A stretch of 8,143 bases of DNA, from assembly GCA_023260495.1 (NCBI GenBank), contig JALQVB010000041.1, forward strand, positions 1-8,143, written 5' to 3'. Origin of the DNA: Aquiluna sp. GTDB taxonomy: Bacteria; Actinomycetota; Actinomycetes; Actinomycetales; Microbacteriaceae. Below, piece by piece: positions 1-6,465 of the stretch; positions within the stretch are counted from its first letter, which is position 1; each line of letters opens with the position of its first letter. Made by a program: the position numbers and the translations under genes. The notes beneath the pieces are model-generated. The model was not told the origin of the DNA. It worked only from the letters and a program-made list of their open reading frames with translations, and ran no database searches.

Positions 1-1699
1 CCTTCTGGCCCTCGGCGATCTTCTGATCGCGCTCGGCATCGGAGAAGACGTACTCGTGATCAGCGTTGGACCACTTGATGCGGAATAGTGGGGGCTGAGC
101 CATGTAGACGTAGCCGTGCTCAATCAGCGGTCGCATGTAGCGGAACAGCAGGGTCAGCAGCAGGGTTCTGATGTGCTGGCCGTCCACATCGGCATCGGCC
201 ATCAAGATGCACTTGTGGTAGCGGATCTTCTCGATATCGAACTCTTCGCCGATTCCGGTTCCAAAGGCGGTAATCAGAGCCTGAACCTCGGTGTTGGCAA
301 GTGCTCGATCTAGCCTGGCCTTCTCCACGTTCAGGATCTTGCCACGCAGCGGCAGGATTGCCTGAGTCTCCGGGTCGCGGCCTCGAACGGCGGAGCCACC
401 GGCCGAGTCACCCTCCACGATGTAGATTTCTGAAACCACCGGGTCACGAGATGAGCAGTCGCGAAGCTTTCCTGGCATTCCGCCGGACTCCAAGAGCCCC
501 TTGCGTCTGGTTGCTTCTCTAGCCTTTCTTGCGGCAAGCCTTGCGCTTGCAGCCTGAATTGCCTTGCGAACAACTTCCTTGGCCTGGTTCGGGAATCGCT
601 CTAGCCAATCGCCGAGCTGGTCGTTTACAACTTTCTGCACGAAAGCCTTCGCTTCGGTGTTGCCCAGCTTGGTTTTGGTCTGGCCTTCAAACTGAGGCTC
701 GGTCAGCTTGACGGAAATAACTGCGGTCAAACCCTCGCGAACATCGTCACCGGTGAGGTTGTCGTCCTTCTCCTTGAGCAGTCCCTTATCCCTGGCGTAC
801 CGATTTAGCAGCGAGGTTAGCGCGGCGCGGAATCCCTCTTCGTGTGTTCCACCTTCGTGAGTGTTGATGGTGTTGGCGTAGGTGTGGACGCCCTCGTTGT
901 ACCCGGTGGTCCACTGCATCGCGATTTCAACCGAGAGGTTCTTTTCCTTGGTTTCGCTTTCGATCGAGATGACCTCGTCGTGAACGGTCTCCACCTTCTT
1001 TGCCGAGTTCAAATACTCGACATAGTCGATCAAACCGCGCTCGTAGAGGTAGCTATCGTTTTGGCCGGAGCGCTCGTCCTTGAGATTGATCTTTAGGCCC
1101 TTATTAAGGAAGCACATCTGCTGGAAGCGCTGGCGCAGCGTTTCGTAGTCGAATTCGACTGTTTCGAAGATCTCGGCACTTGGCTTGAACTGAATAGTAG
1201 TTCCGGTGCGGTCGGTTTTGCCCGCTTCCTTCAGAGGGTGGTCGGGCACACCAACGGTGTAGCTTTGGGTCCAGATCTTGCCATCGCGGTGGACCTCAAC
1301 TGAGAGCTTGGTGCTGAGCGCGTTCACTACCGATGCACCCACACCGTGCAGACCACCGGAAACCGCATATCCGCCGCCGCCGAACTTTCCTCCGGCGTGT
1401 AGCACCGTAAGGACAACCTCGACGGCTGGCTTCTTTTCTACTGGGTGGAGATCTACCGGGATGCCTCGGCCGTTGTCGGTGACTTTGATTTCACCATCTT
1501 TAGTGATGACAACATCGATGTTGTCGCAGTAGCCGGCTAAAGCTTCGTCGACTGAGTTGTCGACAATTTCATAGACAAGGTGGTGGAGACCGCGGGGGCC
1601 GGTGGAGCCGATATACATACCCGGGCGTTTTCTAACTGCCTCGAGTCCCTCCAAGACCTGAATGGCCCCAGCGTCATAATTCTTTTTTTCTTCAGACAT
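1..1699 (-). CDS. gyrB: DNA gyrase subunit B (C-terminal end outside window)
   Basis: ATPase subunit of type IIA topoisomerase DNA gyrase; with GyrA it introduces negative supercoils using ATP. The frame is open without interruption for 566 codons from the ATG at 1699 to the window edge. Visible landmarks are the GHKL ATPase with EIVDNSVDEA (residues 44-53), DNGRGIP (75-81) and GGLHGVGASVVNALS (115-129); the transducer-domain QTKTKLGN (340-347); and the TOPRIM motifs EGDSAGG (429-435) and DADVDG (502-507), which bind catalytic Mg2+. PLRGKILNVEKA (450-461) is the conserved gyrase/topo IV segment. Family proteins are about 650-690 residues, so roughly 100 C-terminal residues lie outside. The start gives the usual short N-terminus before the conserved YDAGAIQVLEGLEAVRKRPGMYIG block, with GGAAG about 10 bases upstream. 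ParE is an alternative, but the recF-dciA-gyrB context favours GyrB. gyrA would be expected next, outside the window. Confidence 0.98.
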   Translation of the reverse strand, partial: MSEEKKNYDAGAIQVLEGLEAVRKRPGMYIGSTGPRGLHHLVYEIVDNSVDEALAGYCDNIDVVITKDGEIKVTDNGRGIPVDLHPVEKKPAVEVVLTVLHAGGKFGGGGYAVSGGLHGVGASVVNALSTKLSVEVHRDGKIWTQSYTVGVPDHPLKEAGKTDRTGTTIQFKPSAEIFETVEFDYETLRQRFQQMCFLNKGLKINLKDERSGQNDSYLYERGLIDYVEYLNSAKKVETVHDEVISIESETKEKNLSVEIAMQWTTGYNEGVHTYANTINTHEGGTHEEGFRAALTSLLNRYARDKGLLKEKDDNLTGDDVREGLTAVISVKLTEPQFEGQTKTKLGNTEAKAFVQKVVNDQLGDWLERFPNQAKEVVRKAIQAASARLAARKAREATRRKGLLESGGMPGKLRDCSSRDPVVSEIYIVEGDSAGGSAVRGRDPETQAILPLRGKILNVEKARLDRALANTEVQALITAFGTGIGEEFDIEKIRYHKCILMADADVDGQHIRTLLLTLLFRYMRPLIEHGYVYMAQPPLFRIKWSNADHEYVFSDAERDQKIAEGQK

Positions 1700-1820
1700 A
1701 TTCAGTTACTTCCCGTTTGGGTTAGCTCCACTGAAATGCGGCCTAGCACCGACTTAGATTCGGGTTTACTAACGCCATAATTCTACCCCAGAGGCTCTAA
1801 AAGCCTTTGGATATAGTCAT
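1700..1820 (-). promoter_or_regulatory. dciA-gyrB spacer with possible gyrB promoter
   Basis: This is the only gap of note on the left arm apart from oriC. Read on the minus strand, TAGAAT at 1785-1780 matches five of six bases of a sigma-70-type -10 box and lies about 80 bases before the gyrB ATG. No good -35 hexamer sits 16-18 bases further upstream, so the promoter call is tentative. The spacing suggests that gyrB can be transcribed independently of the dnaN-recF-dciA group. Confidence 0.35.
1788..1810 (-). other. Stem-loop just downstream of dciA
   Basis: CCAGAGGCT (1788-1796) and AGCCTTTGG (1802-1810) can form a 9-position stem with one mismatch and a 5-base loop. It begins 10 bases past the dciA stop codon. 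No run of T follows it on either strand, so it is not a standard intrinsic terminator. It could be a weak terminator, an RNA-processing site, or chance. Confidence 0.4.
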
Positions 1821-2300
1821 TTATCCATACGTGTCCCGCGGGCCTCTTCCAGGCACAGAGCGCGGGCCCTTCTTCCAATTTGGAGCGGCCGGTCCGACGA
1901 ATTTCAAGAATTCGATATTTTGCTCCGGGTATTGCTCCCGAATGCGGCTAAGAATTTGCTCAGACAGCAGTCGCAGCTGAGTAGCCCAGGCGGTGGAGCG
2001 ACACTGGACAGTCAGCACCCCGGCGTTGAGATCAACCGGCTTTGACGCTGCGGCGCTTTCCTTGCCGACAAGCTTTTCCCACTCCAAAAACAGGGACTCT
2101 TTCTGCACCTTGCCAAGCCAATCGAAATCAGTAAGCAGGTTATCGATTGAGTCGGCTGCCTTTATTGGATCTCTCCCCGTCTCGAAGGGTTTTGATGCGC
2201 CTTCGGATTTCTCCCTGCGCCGCTGGTCACGCGACTTTTTACCAAGCGATGCGAGCATCTGCTCATAAAACCGGTCGGCTATTTCGAAATTCAGCTTCAT
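1821..2300 (-). CDS. dciA: DciA-like DUF721 protein, probable helicase-loading factor
   Basis: 159-residue member of the DUF721/DciA family. DciA is known in many bacteria lacking DnaC/DnaI as the factor that helps load the replicative helicase DnaB at the origin. The N-terminal third is charged and probably flexible, with a basic run KKSRDQRRREK (21-31). The family domain follows, with LEWEKLVG (72-79) and LTVQCRSTAWATQLRLL (96-112). The protein ends in APNWKKGPRSVPGRGPRDTYG-type sequence (139-159), a tail typical of the actinobacterial family, where this gene sits between recF and gyrB. The ATG overlaps the recF TGA in an ATGA, implying translational coupling. The helicase-loading role in this organism is inferred from the family; the family call itself is secure. 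The hairpin at 1788-1810 follows the stop. Confidence 0.9.
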   Translation of the reverse strand: MKLNFEIADRFYEQMLASLGKKSRDQRRREKSEGASKPFETGRDPIKAADSIDNLLTDFDWLGKVQKESLFLEWEKLVGKESAAASKPVDLNAGVLTVQCRSTAWATQLRLLSEQILSRIREQYPEQNIEFLKFVGPAAPNWKKGPRSVPGRGPRDTYG

Positions 2301-3409
2301 CTGATTTCACCACCAACCACCTCGTGGATACCGCTCCAGCTGATATCGGGGGTGCTCTCCCGATCTGCCGCGGTCACCAGCACCTGCTCAAAACCTTGAA
2401 CGAAGTCGATAAGCCTTTTCCTGCGGCCTGGATCCAACACTGCAAAGACGTCGTCAAGAATCAGGACTGGGTCGCCGGCCGGACCCTGTCGAATAAGTTC
2501 TGCTAGTGCCAGCTTGAGTCCCAGCGCAATCGACCAGGCCTCACCCTGTGATGCATGTGTTCTTGCGGGCATTCCAGCTTTCTGAATATGAAGTTCGTCT
2601 CGGTGCGGGCCAACCAGCGTGATTCCCCGCTCCAGCTCGCGATCTCTGGTAGCTAACAGGCGCTGCCGAAGCTGATCAGCCAGGTGCGCTTGATCCAGCG
2701 CCTCGGAATCCTCATCGTCAGAGATGGAAACCAAACTGAGTGAAATTGCCTCGTCTGTTGCTGATAGCGCAGAGTAGAACTTTTGCAGCGATGGTTCCAG
2801 CTGTGAGATCAGGTCCAAGCGGGCTGCTGTTATTTGGCTCCCCAGCTCAACCAGCCGGTCATCCCATATATCCAAAGTGCCGAGATCTGGATTCTTCACC
2901 CCACGAGCGGATTTCAAGAGGGCGTTCCGCTGCTTTAGGACCCGCTCGTAATCCAGGCGCAAGCCTGCGAGCCTCGGTTTTAGCATCGCCATAGATGCGT
3001 CTAGAAAGGCCCGGCGATCACTTGGGTCTCGTCGCACTAGGTCGAGATCCTCCGGCGCAAAAACCACCGCCGACACGTAACCCATGAGGTCCGTGGCGCG
3101 TTTTTGTTGTTTACCGTTTAGAAAATACCTATTTGCTGAGCCGGTATTTAGTTCTGCCGCGACCAACACCTCACGACCCTTGTGGTTGGCGCGAGTTGCC
3201 GCCGTCGCTGTGTTGCTCTCGGAATTAATAAGAGTGTTCAGGTGACCCTGGCGGTGAGATTCCAGGTTGGCCAAAAATCCGACGGCTTCCACCAGGTTGG
3301 TTTTGCCCTCACCGTTTTCGCCATGAAAAAGATGAGAACCGGATTCCAGCTTGAGGCTTAGCTGCCGATAATTTCTAAAATCGGCAAGTTGGATTTCTGC
3401 CAGCCACAC
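2297..3409 (-). CDS. recF: DNA replication and repair protein RecF
   Basis: SMC/ABC-type ATPase that acts with RecO and RecR to load RecA at single-strand gaps and stalled forks. The 370-residue length is normal. Walker A is GENGEGKT (30-37), preceded by the family N-terminus with DFRNYRQL (10-17). VVFAPEDLDLVRRDPSDRR (115-133) is the usual RecF block, GPHRDEL (267-273) follows, the ABC signature is ASQGEAWS (286-293), and Walker B is PVLILDD (314-320) with a D-loop VLD. The signature has Glu-Ala-Trp where many RecF proteins have Gln-Gln-Arg; similar forms are usual in Actinobacteria. The start is GTG at 3409, only 9 bp after the dnaN stop and with a weak ribosome-binding site, so translation probably depends on coupling to dnaN. 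The stop overlaps dciA by 4 bp. No other gene separates it from dnaN. Confidence 0.97.
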   Translation of the reverse strand: MWLAEIQLADFRNYRQLSLKLESGSHLFHGENGEGKTNLVEAVGFLANLESHRQGHLNTLINSESNTATAATRANHKGREVLVAAELNTGSANRYFLNGKQQKRATDLMGYVSAVVFAPEDLDLVRRDPSDRRAFLDASMAMLKPRLAGLRLDYERVLKQRNALLKSARGVKNPDLGTLDIWDDRLVELGSQITAARLDLISQLEPSLQKFYSALSATDEAISLSLVSISDDEDSEALDQAHLADQLRQRLLATRDRELERGITLVGPHRDELHIQKAGMPARTHASQGEAWSIALGLKLALAELIRQGPAGDPVLILDDVFAVLDPGRRKRLIDFVQGFEQVLVTAADRESTPDISWSGIHEVVGGEIR

Positions 3410-3418
3410 CTTGTTGCT

Positions 3419-4537
3419 CTAGGAAACCAGCAGGTTTGGCTGCAGTAGGTAGCGGTAATCGCTCTGACCAACTGGAGTAATTAGAACCGGGCCGGGCTTG
3501 TTTGGATTTGTGGGGTTTGCCGTGAAACCAAGCTGCACCATGTCGGTGGAAATCGCAGATAGGGCATCGATCAAAAATTGCGGCTTCAGCGAAACAACGA
3601 TTTCATCCCCAGTAAGTGATGCGCTCACCTGTTCCGATGCGTCGGCGATGTCAGAGCCGATTGACTCCAGACTTACCTCTTGCGCATCAAACTTGTAGCG
3701 AACTGGCTTGTCACGATCTACTACTAGGGAAACGCGCTTAGTCGCGTTCATCAAATCCTGGGTGCTGACAACAGCAAAGTGGGGACTCTCGGCAGGGAAA
3801 AGCCCCAAGACGGCTGGGTATTTACCCTTGATCGTTGATGTGGTGACAGTTTTATTGCCAGCTGAGAAGCCAACCATTTCCTTTTCCCCTTCAGCGAAGC
3901 CGATCTCAATCTCATTTTCGTGGGAGAAGGTTTTTGCGATTTCATTTGCCACACGAGCAGGAATCAAGACTTCTTTATCTGAAGCCGCACCCTGCCATGG
4001 CACTGTCTTGACAGCTACCCGGAATCTGTCGGTTGCAACCAGTGACATTTCTTTGCTGGAAACCGTGATCATTACAGCGGTGAGGACCGGGGTGACTTCT
4101 TCACGCGAAGCAGCAACGGAAACCTGAGAAACAGACTCGGAGAATTCTTCAGCCGAAATCTTTCCGGAGCCCTTTGGAGCTTCGGGAGTTGTCGGATATT
4201 CGGCAAGACTCATAGCCGATAGGGAGAATTTGCTTGAGCCACTGGTTACAAGCATCCGATTCTCTTGCAACTCGAGAGTCACTGAGTCCCCAGGAAGTTT
4301 AGAAACGATCTCGGAAAGCAAACGGGCCTGCACCAGGACCTTGCCTTCCGTGTCTGTGGCTGCGGCAACCGATACTTTGGCGGCAACTTCGTAATCAAAA
4401 ATCGAGAAAGTCACGGTTCCGGCCTCGGCTTGGATGAGAACTCCGGAAAGCTGTGGCAGTTGTGGTCTTGGGGAGAGTAGGCGAACAACGAAAGAGATCG
4501 CGTCGATCAAAACTTCACGGTCTGCTTGAAATTTCAT
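3419..4537 (-). CDS. dnaN: DNA polymerase III beta subunit (sliding clamp)
   Basis: Ring-shaped dimeric processivity clamp that tethers the replicative polymerase to DNA and recruits other clamp-binding proteins. The 372-residue length is standard for three clamp folds of about 120 residues each. The N-terminus MKFQADREVLIDAISFVVRLLSPRP fits the family opening, in which a helix precedes the conserved proline segment. LAEYPTTPE (about 111-119) corresponds to the family's conserved FP/YP segment, ATDRFRVAVK (about 167-176) to its ATDxxRLA motif, and the end YRYLLQPNLLVS to the usual Y-x-Y-L-L-x-P C-terminus. The ATG at 4537 has a good ribosome-binding site AGGAAG with a 6-base gap. It is the first gene after the dnaA-dnaN origin segment and probably heads a dnaN-recF-dciA operon. 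I could not identify its promoter with confidence. Confidence 0.98.
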   Translation of the reverse strand: MKFQADREVLIDAISFVVRLLSPRPQLPQLSGVLIQAEAGTVTFSIFDYEVAAKVSVAAATDTEGKVLVQARLLSEIVSKLPGDSVTLELQENRMLVTSGSSKFSLSAMSLAEYPTTPEAPKGSGKISAEEFSESVSQVSVAASREEVTPVLTAVMITVSSKEMSLVATDRFRVAVKTVPWQGAASDKEVLIPARVANEIAKTFSHENEIEIGFAEGEKEMVGFSAGNKTVTTSTIKGKYPAVLGLFPAESPHFAVVSTQDLMNATKRVSLVVDRDKPVRYKFDAQEVSLESIGSDIADASEQVSASLTGDEIVVSLKPQFLIDALSAISTDMVQLGFTANPTNPNKPGPVLITPVGQSDYRYLLQPNLLVS

Positions 4538-4608
4538 CTTTGACTTCCTGATTTCGGAGTTTCATCTTGGCACAGCGGTTCTGATTATTCATCTTTTAGC
4601 CCGGCCCC

Positions 4609-4650
4609 AAATAATCCCCATAATTTAAATTTCTAAAAGAACACTAATAA
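4609..4650. other. AT-rich block, candidate DNA unwinding element
   Basis: 34 of 42 bases are A or T, including the run TAATTTAAATTT. It lies on the dnaN side of the DnaA boxes. Such blocks beside box clusters are where origin melting starts in characterised bacteria. A competing candidate is the shorter AT-rich stretch at 4851-4870, directly adjacent to the perfect box at 4842-4850. Confidence 0.5.
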
Positions 4651-4655
4651 CCAGC

Positions 4656-4664
4656 TGTGGAATA
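4656..4664 (-). promoter_or_regulatory. Weak DnaA-box-like site
   Basis: Reads TATTCCACA on the minus strand, with two differences from TTATCCACA but an intact CCACA core. It is adjacent to the AT-rich block. Binding is uncertain. Confidence 0.4.
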
Positions 4665-4702
4665 TGGGATAAGTCCCGCTGTCCTTTGTAAATCCTAAAA
4701 AC

Positions 4703-4714
4703 TACATCGATGTA
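4703..4714. repeat. Perfect 12-bp palindrome in oriC
   Basis: TACATCGATGTA equals its own reverse complement. It sits between the AT-rich block and the DnaA box cluster. It does not resemble a DnaA box, so it may bind another dimeric protein. No known regulator site is recognised. Confidence 0.6.
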
Positions 4715-4718
4715 ACTT

Positions 4719-4738
4719 GTTTACACAATTGTGGAGAA
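4719..4738. promoter_or_regulatory. Head-to-head pair of degenerate DnaA boxes
   Basis: GTTTACACA (4719-4727, plus strand) and TTCTCCACA (4738-4730, minus strand) face each other with a 2-base gap, centred on the palindrome CACAATTGTG (4724-4733). The minus-strand box has one mismatch to the consensus and the plus-strand box has two to TTATNCACA. Confidence 0.55.
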
Positions 4739-4741
4739 ATC

Positions 4742-4750
4742 TGTGGATAA
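4742..4750 (-). promoter_or_regulatory. DnaA box, perfect consensus
   Basis: TGTGGATAA on the plus strand is the exact reverse complement of TTATCCACA, the high-affinity DnaA-binding 9-mer. It lies 3 bases from the degenerate pair at 4719-4738. Confidence 0.9.
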
Positions 4751-4760
4751 CTAAACAGCC

Positions 4761-4769
4761 TGTGGAAAG
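4761..4769 (-). promoter_or_regulatory. Weak DnaA-box-like site
   Basis: Reads CTTTCCACA on the minus strand, with two differences from consensus. It lies 10 bases past the perfect box in the same orientation, so it could be a low-affinity site filled cooperatively. Confidence 0.45.
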
Positions 4770-4773
4770 TTAT

Positions 4774-4840
4774 TCAGGTTTTTGCAATAGCAGAAGGTGA
4801 ACTAACAGAAAGAAGAGCCTTTTACACAGGTAAAACCTGA
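4774..4840. repeat. Inverted repeat TCAGGTTTT / AAAACCTGA
   Basis: A 9-bp arm at 4774-4782 is repeated inverted at 4832-4840, 49 bases apart. The right arm is also half of a tighter dyad, CAGGT-AAA-ACCTG, at 4827-4839. The region is bounded by DnaA boxes. I do not recognise the motif as a known regulator site. Confidence 0.5.
4820..4828 (+). promoter_or_regulatory. Degenerate DnaA box
   Basis: TTTTACACA differs from TTATNCACA at one position. The identical 9-mer occurs at 6292-6300 on the other side of dnaA, each time beside a perfect box. Confidence 0.55.
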
Positions 4841-4841
4841 C

Positions 4842-4850
4842 TTATCCACA
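4842..4850 (+). promoter_or_regulatory. DnaA box, perfect consensus
   Basis: Exact TTATCCACA just outside the 3' end of dnaA, followed directly by AT-rich sequence (GATTTAAATAAAAC). Confidence 0.9.
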
Positions 4851-4863
4851 GATTTAAATAAAA

Positions 4864-6258
4864 CTATTTGTGTGAGTCTTTGATTTTTTGGATTATTTCT
4901 GAGACCTGGTTATAGATGTACCGGCGTTCACGCATCATGCCACTCACCTTTTTGGTTGCATACATGACAGTCGTGTGATCTCGATTACCAAAGTGAGTTC
5001 CGATTTTTGGTAGTGATAAGTCAGTTAGCTCACGACAAATGTGCATGGCAATCTGCCTCGCTAGCGCAACGGCCTGCTGCCTACCTGAACCCGTTATGTC
5101 GTCAATACTTATTTTGTAGTACTCCGCCGTAGCGGAAATGATTGATAGCGGCGAAATGCTAGTTTCGGCGTCCAGGCTGAAGGTATCTTTCAAAACCGCC
5201 TGGACTATGTCCATGTCAATTGGTTGCTTGTTGAGGTTTGCAAATGCCGTGACGCGGATTAGAGTCCCCTCAAGCTCTCGGATGTTTGATGAGATGCGTG
5301 TAGCCATGTATTCGATGACATCATCCGGAACTGCAATTCGTTCCATCGCCGCTTTCTTGCGCAGAATGGCCACACGGGTTTCAAACTCAGGGGCCTGGAT
5401 ATCTGTAATAAGGCCCCATTCGAACCTCGACAGCATCCGCTCTTCGAAGCCCGCAAGCTCTTTAGGACGAAGATCCGAGGTGATAACGACCTGCTTGTTG
5501 TGGTCATGCAGCGTGTTGAAGGTGTGGAAAAACGCTTCCTGGGTCTGGTCTTTCCCCTGGAGGAACTGAATGTCATCAACCAGCAAGATGTCAACGTCTC
5601 GGTACTGGGCCTGGAATTCCGAAGTCTTGTTGTTCTGAATTGCGTTGATGAAGTCGTTGGTGAATTCCTCGGAAGACACGTAGCGCACCTTGATTCTCGG
5701 CTTTAGGTGAATCGCGTAGTGGCCAATCGCGTGCAGCAGGTGGGTTTTTCCCAAACCCGATGATCCGTAGATGAAAAGCGGGTTGTATGCCTCCGCTGGA
5801 GCTTCAGCCACAGCAAAAGCTGCGGCGTGGGCGAATCTGTTAGACCCTCCGGTAACAAAGGTGTCAAAGCTGTATTTGGGGTTCAAGCCCGATTGCGCTG
5901 CGGTGGTAACCGGCCCGGTCGCTGGATCACGATCAAAATCGGGGACTGGCTCCGGTTCGCTCGCTACTTCGATTCGAATCGGAACCTGTAGGTCTTCGTT
6001 AGTTATGGCAACAAATGTTTGAGGCCCACCAAAGTCCGCTAACTCACCAAGGGCCCCGAGAATGTGGTCTCTGAGCCTGCTTTGGATCATCGATCTGGTT
6101 GTTTCGTTGGGCACCTCTATGTAAAGAGTGTCATCCAGGACCCCCTTCGGGACCGCAAGATTTAGGTGCCCACGGAGATGGGGAGTAACTTCTGGGTTTT
6201 CTGAAACCTTTGAGATGAGCTTTTGCCACGATGTTTGAAACGCCGCGTCAGCCATCAT
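4864..6258 (-). CDS. dnaA: Chromosomal replication initiator protein DnaA
   Basis: AAA+ ATPase that binds DnaA boxes, melts oriC and helps bring in the helicase. Of 464 residues, domain I covers about 1-97 and a short linker runs to about 125. The AAA+ core begins at NPKYSFDTFVTGGSNRFA, with Walker A GSSGLGKT (165-172), Walker B LLVDDIQF (225-232), sensor 1 ITSD (259-262), an arginine finger in ERMLSRFEWGL (R278) and sensor 2 NIRELEGTL (325-333). Domain IV holds RQIAMHICRELTDLSLPKIG and the signature FGNRDHTTVMYA (423-434). The linker is much shorter than in Streptomyces or Mycobacterium. Two ATGs are adjacent (6258, 6255); the ribosome-binding GGGAG lies only 2 bases before the first, so the second is probably the main start (463 residues). 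DnaA boxes upstream suggest autoregulation, as known in other bacteria. No clear -35/-10 pair was found. Confidence 0.98.
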   Translation of the reverse strand: MMADAAFQTSWQKLISKVSENPEVTPHLRGHLNLAVPKGVLDDTLYIEVPNETTRSMIQSRLRDHILGALGELADFGGPQTFVAITNEDLQVPIRIEVASEPEPVPDFDRDPATGPVTTAAQSGLNPKYSFDTFVTGGSNRFAHAAAFAVAEAPAEAYNPLFIYGSSGLGKTHLLHAIGHYAIHLKPRIKVRYVSSEEFTNDFINAIQNNKTSEFQAQYRDVDILLVDDIQFLQGKDQTQEAFFHTFNTLHDHNKQVVITSDLRPKELAGFEERMLSRFEWGLITDIQAPEFETRVAILRKKAAMERIAVPDDVIEYMATRISSNIRELEGTLIRVTAFANLNKQPIDMDIVQAVLKDTFSLDAETSISPLSIISATAEYYKISIDDITGSGRQQAVALARQIAMHICRELTDLSLPKIGTHFGNRDHTTVMYATKKVSGMMRERRYIYNQVSEIIQKIKDSHK

Positions 6259-6279
6259 CTCTCCCTAACCGAATCTGAG

Positions 6280-6288
6280 TTATCCACA
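6280..6288 (+). promoter_or_regulatory. DnaA box, perfect consensus
   Basis: Exact TTATCCACA, 21 bases upstream of the first dnaA ATG. A DnaA molecule bound here would lie close to the dnaA translation start region, consistent with repression of its own gene. Confidence 0.9.
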
Positions 6289-6291
6289 GAT

Positions 6292-6300
6292 TTTTACACA
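6292..6300 (+). promoter_or_regulatory. Degenerate DnaA box
   Basis: TTTTACACA, one mismatch to TTATNCACA. It lies 3 bases after the perfect box in the same orientation, and the same 9-mer is found at 4820-4828. A poorer ATATCCACC (two mismatches) overlaps its end at 6300-6308. Confidence 0.55.
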
Positions 6301-6312
6301 TATCCACCACGT

Positions 6313-6321
6313 TGTGGAAAA
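6313..6321 (-). promoter_or_regulatory. Near-consensus DnaA box
   Basis: TTTTCCACA on the minus strand, one mismatch to TTATCCACA. It is the first of two identical copies 21 bases apart, equal to two helical turns, which puts them on the same DNA face. Confidence 0.65.
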
Positions 6322-6333
6322 ACCTTAAATTTC

Positions 6334-6342
6334 TGTGGAAAA
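6334..6342 (-). promoter_or_regulatory. Near-consensus DnaA box
   Basis: TTTTCCACA on the minus strand, the second copy of the site at 6313-6321. It is the box furthest from dnaA that I can support. Confidence 0.65.
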
Positions 6343-6428
6343 CTCTAAGTTCTCCATGCCCCGAAAACTCCAGAGCCATCATTCAACTGAAACATTCTGC
6401 ATAAATCAAATCGACTCGGCGTGTCGCT

Positions 6429-6450
6429 CTCGATAATTTGAATTATCGAG
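6429..6450. repeat. Palindrome with 10-bp arms upstream of rpmH
   Basis: CTCGATAATT (6429-6438) and AATTATCGAG (6441-6450) are exact inverted copies around a TG. It lies about 40 bases upstream of the rpmH -35 box, within the divergent spacer. It could be an operator for a dimeric regulator. It is not followed by a T run on either strand, so it is not a convincing terminator. Confidence 0.6.
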
Positions 6451-6465
6451 GTGTAAGGAGAAATA

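Larger units (their letters stand above)
4538..4863. other. oriC: oriC segment between dnaA and dnaN
   Basis: This 326-bp non-coding stretch has two perfect DnaA boxes (TTATCCACA), one on each strand, plus several near matches listed separately. It also has an 81% A+T block at 4609-4650 that could be the unwinding element, a 12-bp palindrome at 4703-4714, and inverted CAGGT-type repeats near the dnaA end. The dnaA-dnaN spacer is the usual actinobacterial origin location. Origin identity is inferred from this position and the box cluster; the direction of unwinding cannot be told from sequence alone. Confidence 0.9.

Noticed and set aside
116..1780. Several plus-strand open frames of 60-84 codons and one on the minus strand at 331-573
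   Set aside because: The gyrB frame reads without interruption through the region with all gyrase motifs, and these are its shadows; the last one extends into the dciA-gyrB spacer without any supporting signal.
1821..1829. TTATCCATA resembling a DnaA box at the dciA stop codon
   Set aside because: A single mismatched site (final CA lost from the core) inside a coding end, isolated from both clusters; expected by chance.
2147..2506. 119-codon plus-strand open frame over the dciA-recF junction
   Set aside because: Antisense to both genes; low-information composition and no domain or ribosome-binding site.
3708..4127. 139-codon plus-strand open frame inside dnaN
   Set aside because: It lies wholly antisense to the well-supported dnaN coding frame and shows no recognisable domain.
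5138..5569. 143-codon plus-strand open frame inside dnaA
   Set aside because: Antisense shadow of the dnaA AAA+ domain; the dnaA frame carries all the motifs.
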